NCBI GenBank assembly: GCA_964349095.1
Contig: CAYGFD010000024.1
Coordinates: forward strand, 1 to 7,805
DNA length: 7,805 bases
Source of the DNA: UBA10001 sp964349095
GTDB taxonomy: Bacteria > Patescibacteriota > Patescibacteriia > Veblenbacterales > UBA10138
Direction of reading: 5' to 3'
In this document: one piece after another, positions 1 through 5,488 of the stretch
Position numbering within the stretch: the stretch's first letter is position 1
Layout: every line of letters begins with the position of its first letter
Notes under the pieces: generated by a model
Told to the model about the DNA's origin: nothing
The model's database searches: none
What the model saw: only the letters and a program-made list of their open reading frames with translations
Program-made: the position numbers and the translations under genes

Positions 1-2
1 CC

Positions 3-260
3 AATCGCGCTTTTTCACAATGGCCGGGTGTTTGGTCTACTTATAAAGGCAAGCGCCTAAAATTAATTCAAACTGAACTCATTACAACCGGAATTTACTC
101 TCCCGGACGAGTACAACTTCAAGACGGTAGATTGGTTGTGGGTTGTGGGCAAGGAGCAATCGCCATAACTAAATTGCAAATGGAGGGTAAAAAAATTATT
201 TCTGCTAACGACTTTTTGCTTGGCAATAAAGAAATAATTGGCTCCAATCTACCAACATGA
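3..260 (+). CDS. fmt: Methionyl-tRNA formyltransferase, C-terminal fragment (5' end outside window)
   Basis: Reading frame 3 is open from the left edge to a TGA at 258-260 and gives 85 residues. The fragment begins NRAFSQWPGVWSTYKGKRLK, which matches the Fmt C-terminal domain signature (R-A-F-x-P-W-P-G ... GKRLK). It continues with GCGQGAIAITKLQMEGKK and ends with a DFLLGN element, matching the usual 'LQ.eGKK ... FL.G' end of the family. This C-terminal OB-fold domain binds the initiator tRNA. The full enzyme transfers a formyl group from 10-formyl-tetrahydrofolate to Met-tRNAfMet in the cytoplasm for translation initiation. The N-terminal catalytic Rossmann domain lies upstream of the window. 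The stop overlaps the next gene's start as ATGA, which suggests translational coupling to the CapA-like gene. The identification rests on motif recall rather than a search, but several blocks agree in order. Confidence 0.93.
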   Translation, partial: NRAFSQWPGVWSTYKGKRLKLIQTELITTGIYSPGRVQLQDGRLVVGCGQGAIAITKLQMEGKKIISANDFLLGNKEIIGSNLPT

Positions 261-1327
261 TTAACCTTTATCGAGTTGTTTTGTACTCGACTTTAGTTTT
301 TTGTACTGCTATATTAATTGCAGCCTTTTCAGTTTGCAAACCGATAACCCTGCCAGAGCAAAGTGTTATTCGTCATCTGGTAAAAAAGGAAACAAACATC
401 AACCTCCTAGCCGTTGGTGATATTTCCCTATCTCGTAATGTGGCAGCTCAAATTGACAAGCATGATAATCCTGATTTTCCTTTTTCCAGTTTAGGCGATT
501 TACTCCTTTCCACCGACTTTAATTTTGGCAATTTGGAATCCCCTTTTTCTGGTAGTGAGCATTACCCAAGTACGGGCAGTATTATTTTTAATGCGCCGCC
601 GCGAAACATTGATGGTCTAAAAAAATATCAATTTAAAGCATTGAACCTGGCTAATAATCATGTGCTTGACCAAGGAATTGATGGCTTAAAATACACCCTA
701 AAATATTTGCCCGAAAACGGGCTTTATACCTTTGGGGCTGGTTTAGACCAACCTCAGGCATGGAAACCTCTTATAACGGAAATTAAGGGCATTAGAGTGG
801 CCTTTATAGGCGCAAGTTATTCATCTATTAATGATGGCGGGGTTAAAACCAACGATTATGTGGCTAGAATACAGGATCTAGAAAAACTAAATACATCTAT
901 TGCCGATGCAAAAAAAACAGCGGATTTTGTCATCGTCTCGATGCATGCTGGGCAAGAATACACGCGCCAACCGGATAAGGACCAGACAACCTTTGCGCAC
1001 GCTGCTGTGGAGTACGGCGCTGATCTAGTTATTGGTCACCATCCCCACTGGATTCAGACAATTGAAAATTACCAAGGTAAATATATATTTTATTCTTTGG
1101 GCAATTTTATTTTTGATCAAATGTGGAGTATAGAGACGACTGAAGGGCTCTCTTTACTGTTGAATCTAAAAAAACAAGACGATCAAGTGTACTTGAACTC
1201 AATTACATTGATGCCTGTTATTATTGAAAATTATTCCACACCAAGACTCGCAACGCCGGAAGAATCAAAGTCTGTATTAAAAAAAATAAACTGGAATGCA
1301 GATACAGTAATTCAACTGGGAAATTAA
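257..1327 (+). CDS. CapA family protein (poly-gamma-glutamate capsule type, metallophosphatase-like fold), membrane anchored
   Basis: This 356-aa protein has a hydrophobic N-terminal segment at residues 7-27, followed by a single PGA_cap/CapA domain at about 48-290. Family motifs occur in order: AVGDISLSR (52-60), NLESP (92-96), NLANNHVLDQG (130-140), SMHAG (228-232), GHHPHW (260-265) and YSLGNFIFDQ (279-288). The Asp, Asn and His residues in these blocks are the metal-site positions of the calcineurin-like fold. CapA/PgsA proteins are associated with synthesis, export or anchoring of poly-gamma-glutamate and other capsules. No capB or capC partner is visible here, so the substrate cannot be named. 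The N-terminus lacks a clean lipobox, so I expect an uncleaved anchor with the domain outside the membrane. The ATG at 257 overlaps the fmt stop (ATGA) and has no SD, which fits translational coupling. The 3' end overlaps the convergent glycosyltransferase gene by 4 bp (TTAA). Confidence 0.9.
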   Translation: MINLYRVVLYSTLVFCTAILIAAFSVCKPITLPEQSVIRHLVKKETNINLLAVGDISLSRNVAAQIDKHDNPDFPFSSLGDLLLSTDFNFGNLESPFSGSEHYPSTGSIIFNAPPRNIDGLKKYQFKALNLANNHVLDQGIDGLKYTLKYLPENGLYTFGAGLDQPQAWKPLITEIKGIRVAFIGASYSSINDGGVKTNDYVARIQDLEKLNTSIADAKKTADFVIVSMHAGQEYTRQPDKDQTTFAHAAVEYGADLVIGHHPHWIQTIENYQGKYIFYSLGNFIFDQMWSIETTEGLSLLLNLKKQDDQVYLNSITLMPVIIENYSTPRLATPEESKSVLKKINWNADTVIQLGN

Positions 1328-2829
1328 GTACGGGCCTTTTTAGTAACGTAGAAACCCAGATACTTTCCCAGCATCAATCTTGATTGCGCCTCAGTAGCTG
1401 GGAATGAACCAAACAGTAACATCGCCAGTGGAAAAAGAAGCCACTGTAAAACAATAATTGCCCATCGCATTTTGGGATGGTTGGCTGGTTTGGGAGGCAT
1501 TAATATTGTTGATAAAATAGCACTCACCACCAGACCAAACATTGCCATTGTCATGAGCGCCTGCAGTAAAGCGGGGGCATTAAATGCCACCAATGACGAG
1601 CGCTGTTCAAGGGGTAAAAAATAAAGCGGCAATCGTCCGAGAATAAAAATAATTAACGGAGCCGTTGCCCACGAATAATATCCCTCTAACATGTTCCACA
1701 GGTAACGAAATTTCTTAATCAAAGGTATCGACTTATTGGTAAAGCTGTAAATTATCAAATACGGCAAATTTTCAGCACCATAAGCCCAGCGCCTTTGTTG
1801 CTTATACATATTCATCATGGTCTGCCAAAAACTACCGGTATAAACCGTGTCCATCGAGATTGGTATGTAAAGAGGTGTTACCTCATAACGACCTTCGTAG
1901 CGTACAAAGCACTGCCAAAAAATTCTTGAATCTTCCGACACAATATCGTTCGCCCAAAAACCTACATCAACCAAAGCTTGCCAAGGCATGCTATGACTAG
2001 AAAAGGTAAACAACCTCTCTGGTCGGGCCATGTCTGAGAGCAACCAAAAAGTAGTCGAATTTGCAACCACCCTGGTTATTGAATAGGACTCCCAAATATT
2101 ATTATTGTAGACTGCCACTGGTTGATAACTAGTGTGCAATCTGTCGGGATGATTTAAAAATCTGTATGTGAGATAGGAAAAATACATTGGCGATACGCAC
2201 GAATCGATGTCTAACGTAGACACAATTATGTTCTCATAAGGAATCTTAAGTTCGTCGATCAATTCCTTGGTCCGATGTCCGGCCCAATGAATATTTGAAC
2301 CTTTACCAGCAATCTCCCCTACTATATCATCGGGATGCTCGGTAATTAGAAATTTATGAAACCGATGACCAAACTTTTCCTGAATCTTTGGCGCAATCTG
2401 GTGAAAGTTATCCGCGTCTCTCTTTTCTCCAGCTAGTACAACGACTATTTTATCCAGTGGATAATTAACATTTATCAATGCGTTAAAAGAAGTCTCAATT
2501 ACATTGTAAGGTTCTTTGTAGGTGGGTAAAAAAATTAAATGATAAATATTCTCATTTCCCGGTATTTCCCGTACCCTACTGACCCAATCCACTTTAATTT
2601 CGCGTCTGTAAACGCGCCAAGACATTAAAACGTGGATCATTATATACCCAACCCGCAATAACCAATATAAATCAAAAAGAATAATAAAATATATAGCCCA
2701 CAGAGGCTTATATACTGATATCAATACAGCGAATAAAAGTGTAGACCATACCAACACACCAGGTATAGACTCAATCATTCTATAGACCCGAGTCTGGGTA
2801 AAATACTTGCTAAGATATTGCTTTAACAT
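1324..2829 (-). CDS. Membrane-embedded family 2 glycosyltransferase (cellulose synthase/BcsA-like catalytic unit)
   Basis: The protein has 501 aa from the ATG at 2829, or 506 aa from an in-frame GTG at 2844 (numbering below uses the 506-aa form). Two N-terminal TM segments (about 29-44 and 47-73) precede a cytosolic GT-A domain. The processive GT2 motifs are all present: TYKEP (108-112), GKGSN (180-184), the DxD-like DID (212-214), ED (304-305) and QQRRW (349-353), the Q(Q/R)xRW motif that binds the growing chain. About three further TM segments follow (about 392-411, 424-448, 461-480). There is no PilZ domain, so c-di-GMP control of the BcsA type is not indicated. The enzyme should polymerise a sugar from a nucleotide-sugar donor and pass the chain through the membrane; the sugar cannot be read from sequence. 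I prefer the ATG because the GTG lies inside a terminator-like hairpin; neither start has an SD. It is last in a leftward gene series after two small membrane proteins. Confidence 0.88.
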   Translation of the reverse strand: MLKQYLSKYFTQTRVYRMIESIPGVLVWSTLLFAVLISVYKPLWAIYFIILFDLYWLLRVGYIMIHVLMSWRVYRREIKVDWVSRVREIPGNENIYHLIFLPTYKEPYNVIETSFNALINVNYPLDKIVVVLAGEKRDADNFHQIAPKIQEKFGHRFHKFLITEHPDDIVGEIAGKGSNIHWAGHRTKELIDELKIPYENIIVSTLDIDSCVSPMYFSYLTYRFLNHPDRLHTSYQPVAVYNNNIWESYSITRVVANSTTFWLLSDMARPERLFTFSSHSMPWQALVDVGFWANDIVSEDSRIFWQCFVRYEGRYEVTPLYIPISMDTVYTGSFWQTMMNMYKQQRRWAYGAENLPYLIIYSFTNKSIPLIKKFRYLWNMLEGYYSWATAPLIIFILGRLPLYFLPLEQRSSLVAFNAPALLQALMTMAMFGLVVSAILSTILMPPKPANHPKMRWAIIVLQWLLFPLAMLLFGSFPATEAQSRLMLGKYLGFYVTKKART

Positions 2830-2832
2830 AAT

Positions 2833-2864
2833 AAAAATGCTCACTTTAAAAAATGAGCAGTTTT
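2833..2864 (-). terminator. Possible weak intrinsic terminator or attenuator hairpin before the glycosyltransferase gene
   Basis: Read leftward, a 6-bp stem TGCTCA/TGAGCA (right arm 2854-2859, left arm 2838-2843) encloses a 10-nt loop and is followed by TTTTT (2837-2833). A run of A's precedes it, so a weaker version could also act rightward. It begins 19 nt after the stop of the 69-aa gene and its T-run ends 3 nt before the glycosyltransferase ATG. The stem is short with three G/C pairs, so termination would be partial at best. It could lower glycosyltransferase expression relative to upstream genes. Confidence 0.4.
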
Positions 2865-2878
2865 AACTTAACACAAAT

Positions 2879-3088
2879 CTACACACTTGTCACGTCGGTA
2901 GGTGGCAAGTCATTGCCTTGGGCGGCGGGGGTATTTTTACCGATTGTGAGTTTAATCAAAACAATCAATGATGCTCCTAAAACCAACATAGAGGCCATTC
3001 GAATATAATCTTTTGTAAATATCGAACCAGCAATACTCAACAATATTACAATTACTAAAAAAATAAATAACGGGCTTTTAAAATTCAT
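2879..3088 (-). CDS. Small two-TM membrane protein, function unknown
   Basis: The product is 69 aa, starting MNFKSPLFIFLVIVILL. Two hydrophobic segments at about 6-24 and 31-49 are separated by a short loop containing KDYIRM, and the polar 20-residue tail ends PPTDVTSV. I do not recognise the family. The ATG at 3088 is the first usable start after an in-frame TAA at 3104-3106 and has no SD at normal spacing. An AAAAGGAG lies 30 nt upstream but sits in front of a separate four-codon ORF. The gene is 44 bp downstream of the 105-aa membrane protein gene and is followed by the terminator-like hairpin before the glycosyltransferase. Co-transcription with both is likely from spacing alone. Confidence 0.6.
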   Translation of the reverse strand: MNFKSPLFIFLVIVILLSIAGSIFTKDYIRMASMLVLGASLIVLIKLTIGKNTPAAQGNDLPPTDVTSV

Positions 3089-3099
3089 AATTTTGCATA

Positions 3100-3126
3100 T
3101 TAATTAATATTCATTTTACTCCTTTT
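3100..3126 (-). promoter_or_regulatory. Shine-Dalgarno plus four-codon mini-ORF upstream of the 69-aa gene
   Basis: Read leftward, AAAAGGAG (3126-3119) stands 4 nt before ATG AAT ATT AAT TAA (3114-3100), which would encode Met-Asn-Ile-Asn. The true gene start (3088) is 11 nt beyond the mini-ORF stop. This is one of only two good SD sequences I found in the window. It could be a leader peptide that feeds ribosomes to the downstream ATG by re-initiation, or a chance purine run in an AT-rich gap. Confidence 0.35.
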
Positions 3127-3132
3127 ATTTTT

Positions 3133-3435
3133 CTATACAAATCTTCTCTTACGAAACAACCATTTTATATTACTTCTCAATTTCCCCTTTTCATCATACA
3201 ACCTACCCCACCAATATAGTCCAAATTTAAGCCCCAGTAGAGCCCCTAAGATCGTCAAAACAACCGTTAAGACTGAGTGAATCATAAACCAACTTGACCA
3301 ACTCAAACCAAAACCATAAAAATCAAAATCTGAGAGCAGTAAGCTGATATACCATTGCTCAATAATTGCATGCAATAAAAGTTGTAACAAAAAACCAAGC
3401 GCACTAAAGGACAATAGGTAGATTATTCTTTTCAT
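3133..3435 (-). CDS. Small three-TM membrane protein of a type recurring in Patescibacteria
   Basis: The product is 100 aa from the ATG at 3435, or 105 aa if an in-frame TTG at 3450 is used. The ATG is preferred because it leads straight into KRIIYLLSF. In the 105-aa numbering there are hydrophobic segments at about 8-28, 50-69 (amphipathic, Trp/Phe-rich) and 58-82, followed by a basic tail ending WLFRKRRFV. Aromatic patches EQWYISLLL, GLSWSSWFMIH and GLYWWGRLYD stand out. From memory, similar W-rich small proteins with an 'SW..WF.IH' core occur in many CPR genomes without known function; I could not check this. The positive tail suggests a cytoplasmic C-terminus. It lies 61 bp downstream of the sigma-4-like gene and 44 bp upstream of the 69-aa gene, in a probable transcription unit. 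Confidence 0.65.
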   Translation of the reverse strand: MKRIIYLLSFSALGFLLQLLLHAIIEQWYISLLLSDFDFYGFGLSWSSWFMIHSVLTVVLTILGALLGLKFGLYWWGRLYDEKGKLRSNIKWLFRKRRFV

Positions 3436-3496
3436 GCTTTTACTGTACAATAAAAATCCGATCCAGCCAATATCACCAACGCCCTAAGCTCTAGCG

Positions 3497-3685
3497 CTAA
3501 ATATTTTTATGTTCATCAACAACTTCGTTCAATTTTTTTAACGCTCGGTACTGTATCCGACGCACTAATCCCTCTGGTATATTCATGCGAGTTGCTGTTT
3601 CGTGTATGGTGTAACGTTCATTGAATCTCAAATCAAGTAGATTGCGATAATGCTCAGGCAACTGATTTGCTAATTTACTCAGCAT
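3497..3685 (-). CDS. Stand-alone sigma-70 region 4-like HTH protein
   Basis: The product is 62 aa and nearly all of it is one helix-turn-helix domain. LPEHYRNLLDLRFN (9-22) corresponds to the 'LP..eR.vl.LRf' start of sigma region 4. YTIHETATRMN (25-35) and IPEGLVRRIQYRALKKL (36-52) correspond to the scaffold and recognition helices ('tl.EIa..lgis.e.VrqI..RAl.kL'). Regions 1-3, needed for -10 recognition and core binding, are absent, and the upstream DNA does not encode them. It could be a small DNA-binding regulator, a partner that binds RNA polymerase beta-flap or the -35 element, or a decayed sigma factor. The start at 3685 is supported by a TATAAT box 18 nt upstream and the lack of any SD, implying a leader of about 11 nt. 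It heads the leftward block with the two membrane proteins and the glycosyltransferase. Confidence 0.75.
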   Translation of the reverse strand: MLSKLANQLPEHYRNLLDLRFNERYTIHETATRMNIPEGLVRRIQYRALKKLNEVVDEHKNI

Positions 3686-3702
3686 AAATTCGTAATTTAA
3701 TG

Positions 3703-3708
3703 ATTATA
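3703..3708 (-). promoter_or_regulatory. -10 box (TATAAT) of the sigma-4-like gene
   Basis: Read leftward, a perfect TATAAT occupies 3708-3703, placing transcription start near 3696 and giving a leader of about 11 nt before the ATG at 3685. No convincing -35 hexamer occurs 16-18 nt upstream. The box overlaps one arm of the 10-bp inverted repeat (3705-3714), so a protein bound there would block this promoter. Confidence 0.5.
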
Positions 3709-3773
3709 GTATACAGACGAGCCTAGTGTTATTTATTTGAACAACACATATATCAGCAAGACCGTATACTATA
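3705..3773. repeat. 10-bp perfect inverted repeat TATAGTATAC ... GTATACTATA
   Basis: The left arm TATAGTATAC is at 3705-3714 and the right arm GTATACTATA at 3764-3773, with 49 bp between. Each arm contains the palindrome GTATAC and resembles a -10 box. The left arm overlaps the -10 of the sigma-4-like gene. The spacing of about five helical turns suits paired binding sites, but AT-rich DNA produces such matches by chance fairly often. The rest of the 3686-3863 gap shows no ORF; it also holds the terminator at 3806-3846. Confidence 0.45.
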
Positions 3774-3805
3774 TTAAACGCTATAATTTACAAATTCTAA
3801 CAATT

Positions 3806-3846
3806 AAAAAAACACCCTCGTTGCGTTGCGGCAACTTTGGGTGTTT
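3806..3846 (-). terminator. Strong intrinsic terminator of the dockerin/T9SS-CTD gene
   Basis: Read leftward, an 8-bp stem AAACACCC (3846-3839) pairs with GGGTGTTT (3817-3810), and an inner 5-bp stem GTTGC/GCAAC (3835-3831 with 3824-3820) sits in the loop. A run of seven T's (3812-3806) follows directly. The hairpin begins 17 nt after the TAA at 3864. It is the clearest terminator in the window and separates this gene from the sigma-4-like gene downstream. Confidence 0.85.
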
Positions 3847-3863
3847 AGATCTTACATCACAAA

Positions 3864-5312
3864 CTACTTCATCAACATCATCTTTCTGGTTTCGCGGAAC
3901 AGACCCGCCTGGATAGTATAGTAGTACATACCTCCAGCCAAACCCGACGCGTCAAAGGTCACAAAGTGTTCTCCTGGCGATGTTTCACCATTAACCAGCG
4001 TCGTAACCACCTGTCCAAGTACATTGCGAACAGTGAGTGTCACCGCCGAAGACTGCTCGATAGTGAAACGAATACGGGTTGATGGATTGAACGGGTTGGG
4101 ATAATTTTGCATGAGAGTAAAAACTACTGGCTTGTTATCCTCACCCACGCCGGTCACTTGCGACAAATCATGGACCTCGAATCCGATATGATCACCAGCT
4201 GTATTCATAGCCGTGACATCCTCAAATCGCAAGTTGAGCGAATTTCCCTTCATGAGGAATCTCGCCACGACTACGCTGGCATTGGTTGTAATACCAGTTT
4301 CACCATTGACCCTGGTTGACGCCAAGGCCAACAGCCCGTCGTTCGGAATAACATGGTTGAAGAAAATAGCTCCCGGCAAGTAGTCACCGTTTTGAGCACT
4401 CACAAACTCGAGCTCACCAGTGTCGTACATTGCCTTGAAAGCTATTCCGAAAAGGTCTTCGGCTTCAGCCATCATGTATACCTCGGCTGTGTCTCCCACC
4501 ACGCGGGCTGAGGCATAGAGTCTGTTACCAGACTGCGCCTCGGAAACCTTGAATGCAGTCGCCGGCATCGCACTGGCATGTGTCTTACCGTAATTAAAGC
4601 CGATCGGAGGCATATCATTTATCTTGATACGCCCATCAGCGTTGGCATCGGCGTAGGTGGCGTTGGTATCCGCCCAGTTTGCCGATGGTTCGGCTTGCCA
4701 TGTGTAGGTGGCGTTCGGACGAGTTGAACCAGTCTTGTTAAAGTGCTGGCCGATGGATAAAACATCTGCTTCGTCAGCTGTTCCGTCGTTGTTCAAGTCG
4801 CCGGGCCAGACAAACGCTTCAGCGATCAGAACAAAACCAGTAATTCCAGAAAAGTTCATCCTCTGCGTCGCCGGGTTACGAACGTCAATGTCGAAAACAC
4901 CGAAATTGACTTGCCGAACGTCCATGTTCGCTGCGTTATTAGCCCGAAAACGGACGACGGCGAGGGTGCCGAGACCGGTCACGCCAGATGCGGGTCCTTG
5001 TTGTGAAACAGAGATGTGAACATCCGAAAGCGCCTCGTTGACGATGTAGGTAAAGAGCACGGGCGTTCCGAGATAATCCCCGACCGTTACACTCACGACA
5101 TCGACCGGAAACGTATCGCCCCAGTCCAGAATAAAGCTTGAAGCATACACCGGCAGGGTTGAGTTAATTCTGATTGCGACGTCAAATTCCTGCCCCACCT
5201 TCACCGCTGTGACTGTCGGCATCGGTTTGATGCGACCGTCGGTCGGCTCTTGGGCGTGAACCATCGTGCAGGTAAACAACAGTACTAAGCCTGCAATTAA
5301 CAAGTTTTTCAT
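3864..5312 (-). CDS. Secreted cohesin-like/dockerin protein with C-terminal T9SS type A sorting domain; probable FCB-group origin
   Basis: The protein has 482 aa. A Sec signal peptide (1-20, likely cleaved after TMVHA) leads into a cohesin-like beta-sandwich at about 32-165. A dockerin-like module follows with two 12-residue EF-hand loops: D172, N174, D176, D183 (GDLNNDGTADEAD) and D222, N224, D226, D233 (ADANADGRIKIND). A second cohesin-like domain lies at about 255-378. The C-terminus is a type A type IX secretion domain: LMQNYPNPFNPSTRIRF (400-416), VRNVLGQVVTTLVNG (428-442), PGEHFVTFDA (446-455), GMYYYTIQAG (461-470) and final TRKMMLMK. This domain normally directs proteins through the outer membrane in Bacteroidota and other FCB lineages. 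GC content in hand-counted lines (43-62%) is well above that of neighbouring genes (27-33%). It has its own promoter, strong SD and terminator. No T9SS components, cellulosomal partners or proteases are nearby. Function is probably extracellular calcium-dependent binding or scaffolding; the ligand is unknown. Confidence 0.88.
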   Translation of the reverse strand: MKNLLIAGLVLLFTCTMVHAQEPTDGRIKPMPTVTAVKVGQEFDVAIRINSTLPVYASSFILDWGDTFPVDVVSVTVGDYLGTPVLFTYIVNEALSDVHISVSQQGPASGVTGLGTLAVVRFRANNAANMDVRQVNFGVFDIDVRNPATQRMNFSGITGFVLIAEAFVWPGDLNNDGTADEADVLSIGQHFNKTGSTRPNATYTWQAEPSANWADTNATYADANADGRIKINDMPPIGFNYGKTHASAMPATAFKVSEAQSGNRLYASARVVGDTAEVYMMAEAEDLFGIAFKAMYDTGELEFVSAQNGDYLPGAIFFNHVIPNDGLLALASTRVNGETGITTNASVVVARFLMKGNSLNLRFEDVTAMNTAGDHIGFEVHDLSQVTGVGEDNKPVVFTLMQNYPNPFNPSTRIRFTIEQSSAVTLTVRNVLGQVVTTLVNGETSPGEHFVTFDASGLAGGMYYYTIQAGLFRETRKMMLMK

Positions 5313-5317
5313 GGTAA

Positions 5318-5324
5318 CTCCTTT
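5318..5324 (-). promoter_or_regulatory. Strong Shine-Dalgarno of the dockerin/T9SS-CTD gene
   Basis: Read leftward, AAAGGAG (5324-5318) lies 5 nt before the ATG at 5312. This fixes the start ahead of a clean signal peptide. Neighbouring genes lack an SD at this spacing, so this initiation signal is atypical for the window. Confidence 0.85.
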
Positions 5325-5383
5325 TTAGGATGAATGGATGATGTGATTTATTGTAGAAATGATTTGAACGAACGCTTTAAGTA

Positions 5384-5401
5384 CCAAAATTTACATTTTG
5401 G
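5384..5401. repeat. Hairpin CCAAAAT-TTAC-ATTTTGG in the leader of the dockerin gene
   Basis: Perfect 7-bp arms (5384-5390 and 5395-5401) flank a 4-nt loop. It lies about 25 nt downstream of the inferred transcription start and about 70 nt before the start codon. It could be an operator or an mRNA leader stem-loop. It lacks a following T-run in the leftward direction, so it is not a standard terminator. Confidence 0.45.
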
Positions 5402-5434
5402 CAGACATGGTTTTGTTTCAATTAACCCCTTAGA

Positions 5435-5461
5435 TTTATAACACAATGACAAAAAAGTCAA
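5435..5461 (-). promoter_or_regulatory. Sigma-70-like promoter of the dockerin/T9SS-CTD gene
   Basis: Read leftward, TTGACT (5461-5456, five of six to TTGACA) is followed after 15 nt by TATAAA (5440-5435, five of six to TATAAT). The spacer is shorter than the optimal 17, although TAAATC two bases further would give 17. Expected start is near 5427, giving a leader of about 110 nt. The -35 box overlaps a small TGAC-N6-GTCA inverted repeat (5447-5460). The 5313-5488 gap contains no other gene. Confidence 0.6.
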
Positions 5462-5488
5462 GCGGTAGAGCTGGCCGAATATATTATT

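Noticed and set aside
257..340. Lipoprotein signal in the CapA-like protein
   Set aside because: The cysteine at residue 27 is preceded by FSV, which does not fit a lipobox; a plain membrane anchor fits better.
3782..3787. TATAAT on the + strand between the inverted repeat and the terminator
   Set aside because: No -35 hexamer at 16-18 nt and no rightward gene follows. In such AT-rich DNA a single hexamer is weak evidence.
4107..5019. Open frames on the + strand opposite the dockerin gene (4107-4319 and 4708-5019)
   Set aside because: They are antisense shadows: no recognisable domain, no SD, and the opposite strand encodes a clear multidomain protein.
5462..5488. Possible terminator after the DUF1905 gene
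   Set aside because: Only 3-bp GC stems can be drawn before the T-run, which coincides with the -35 region of the next gene's promoter.
3774..5488. Mobile-element boundaries around the dockerin gene
   Set aside because: I compared the two flanks by eye and found no direct repeats, terminal inverted repeats, integrase or transposase remnants.
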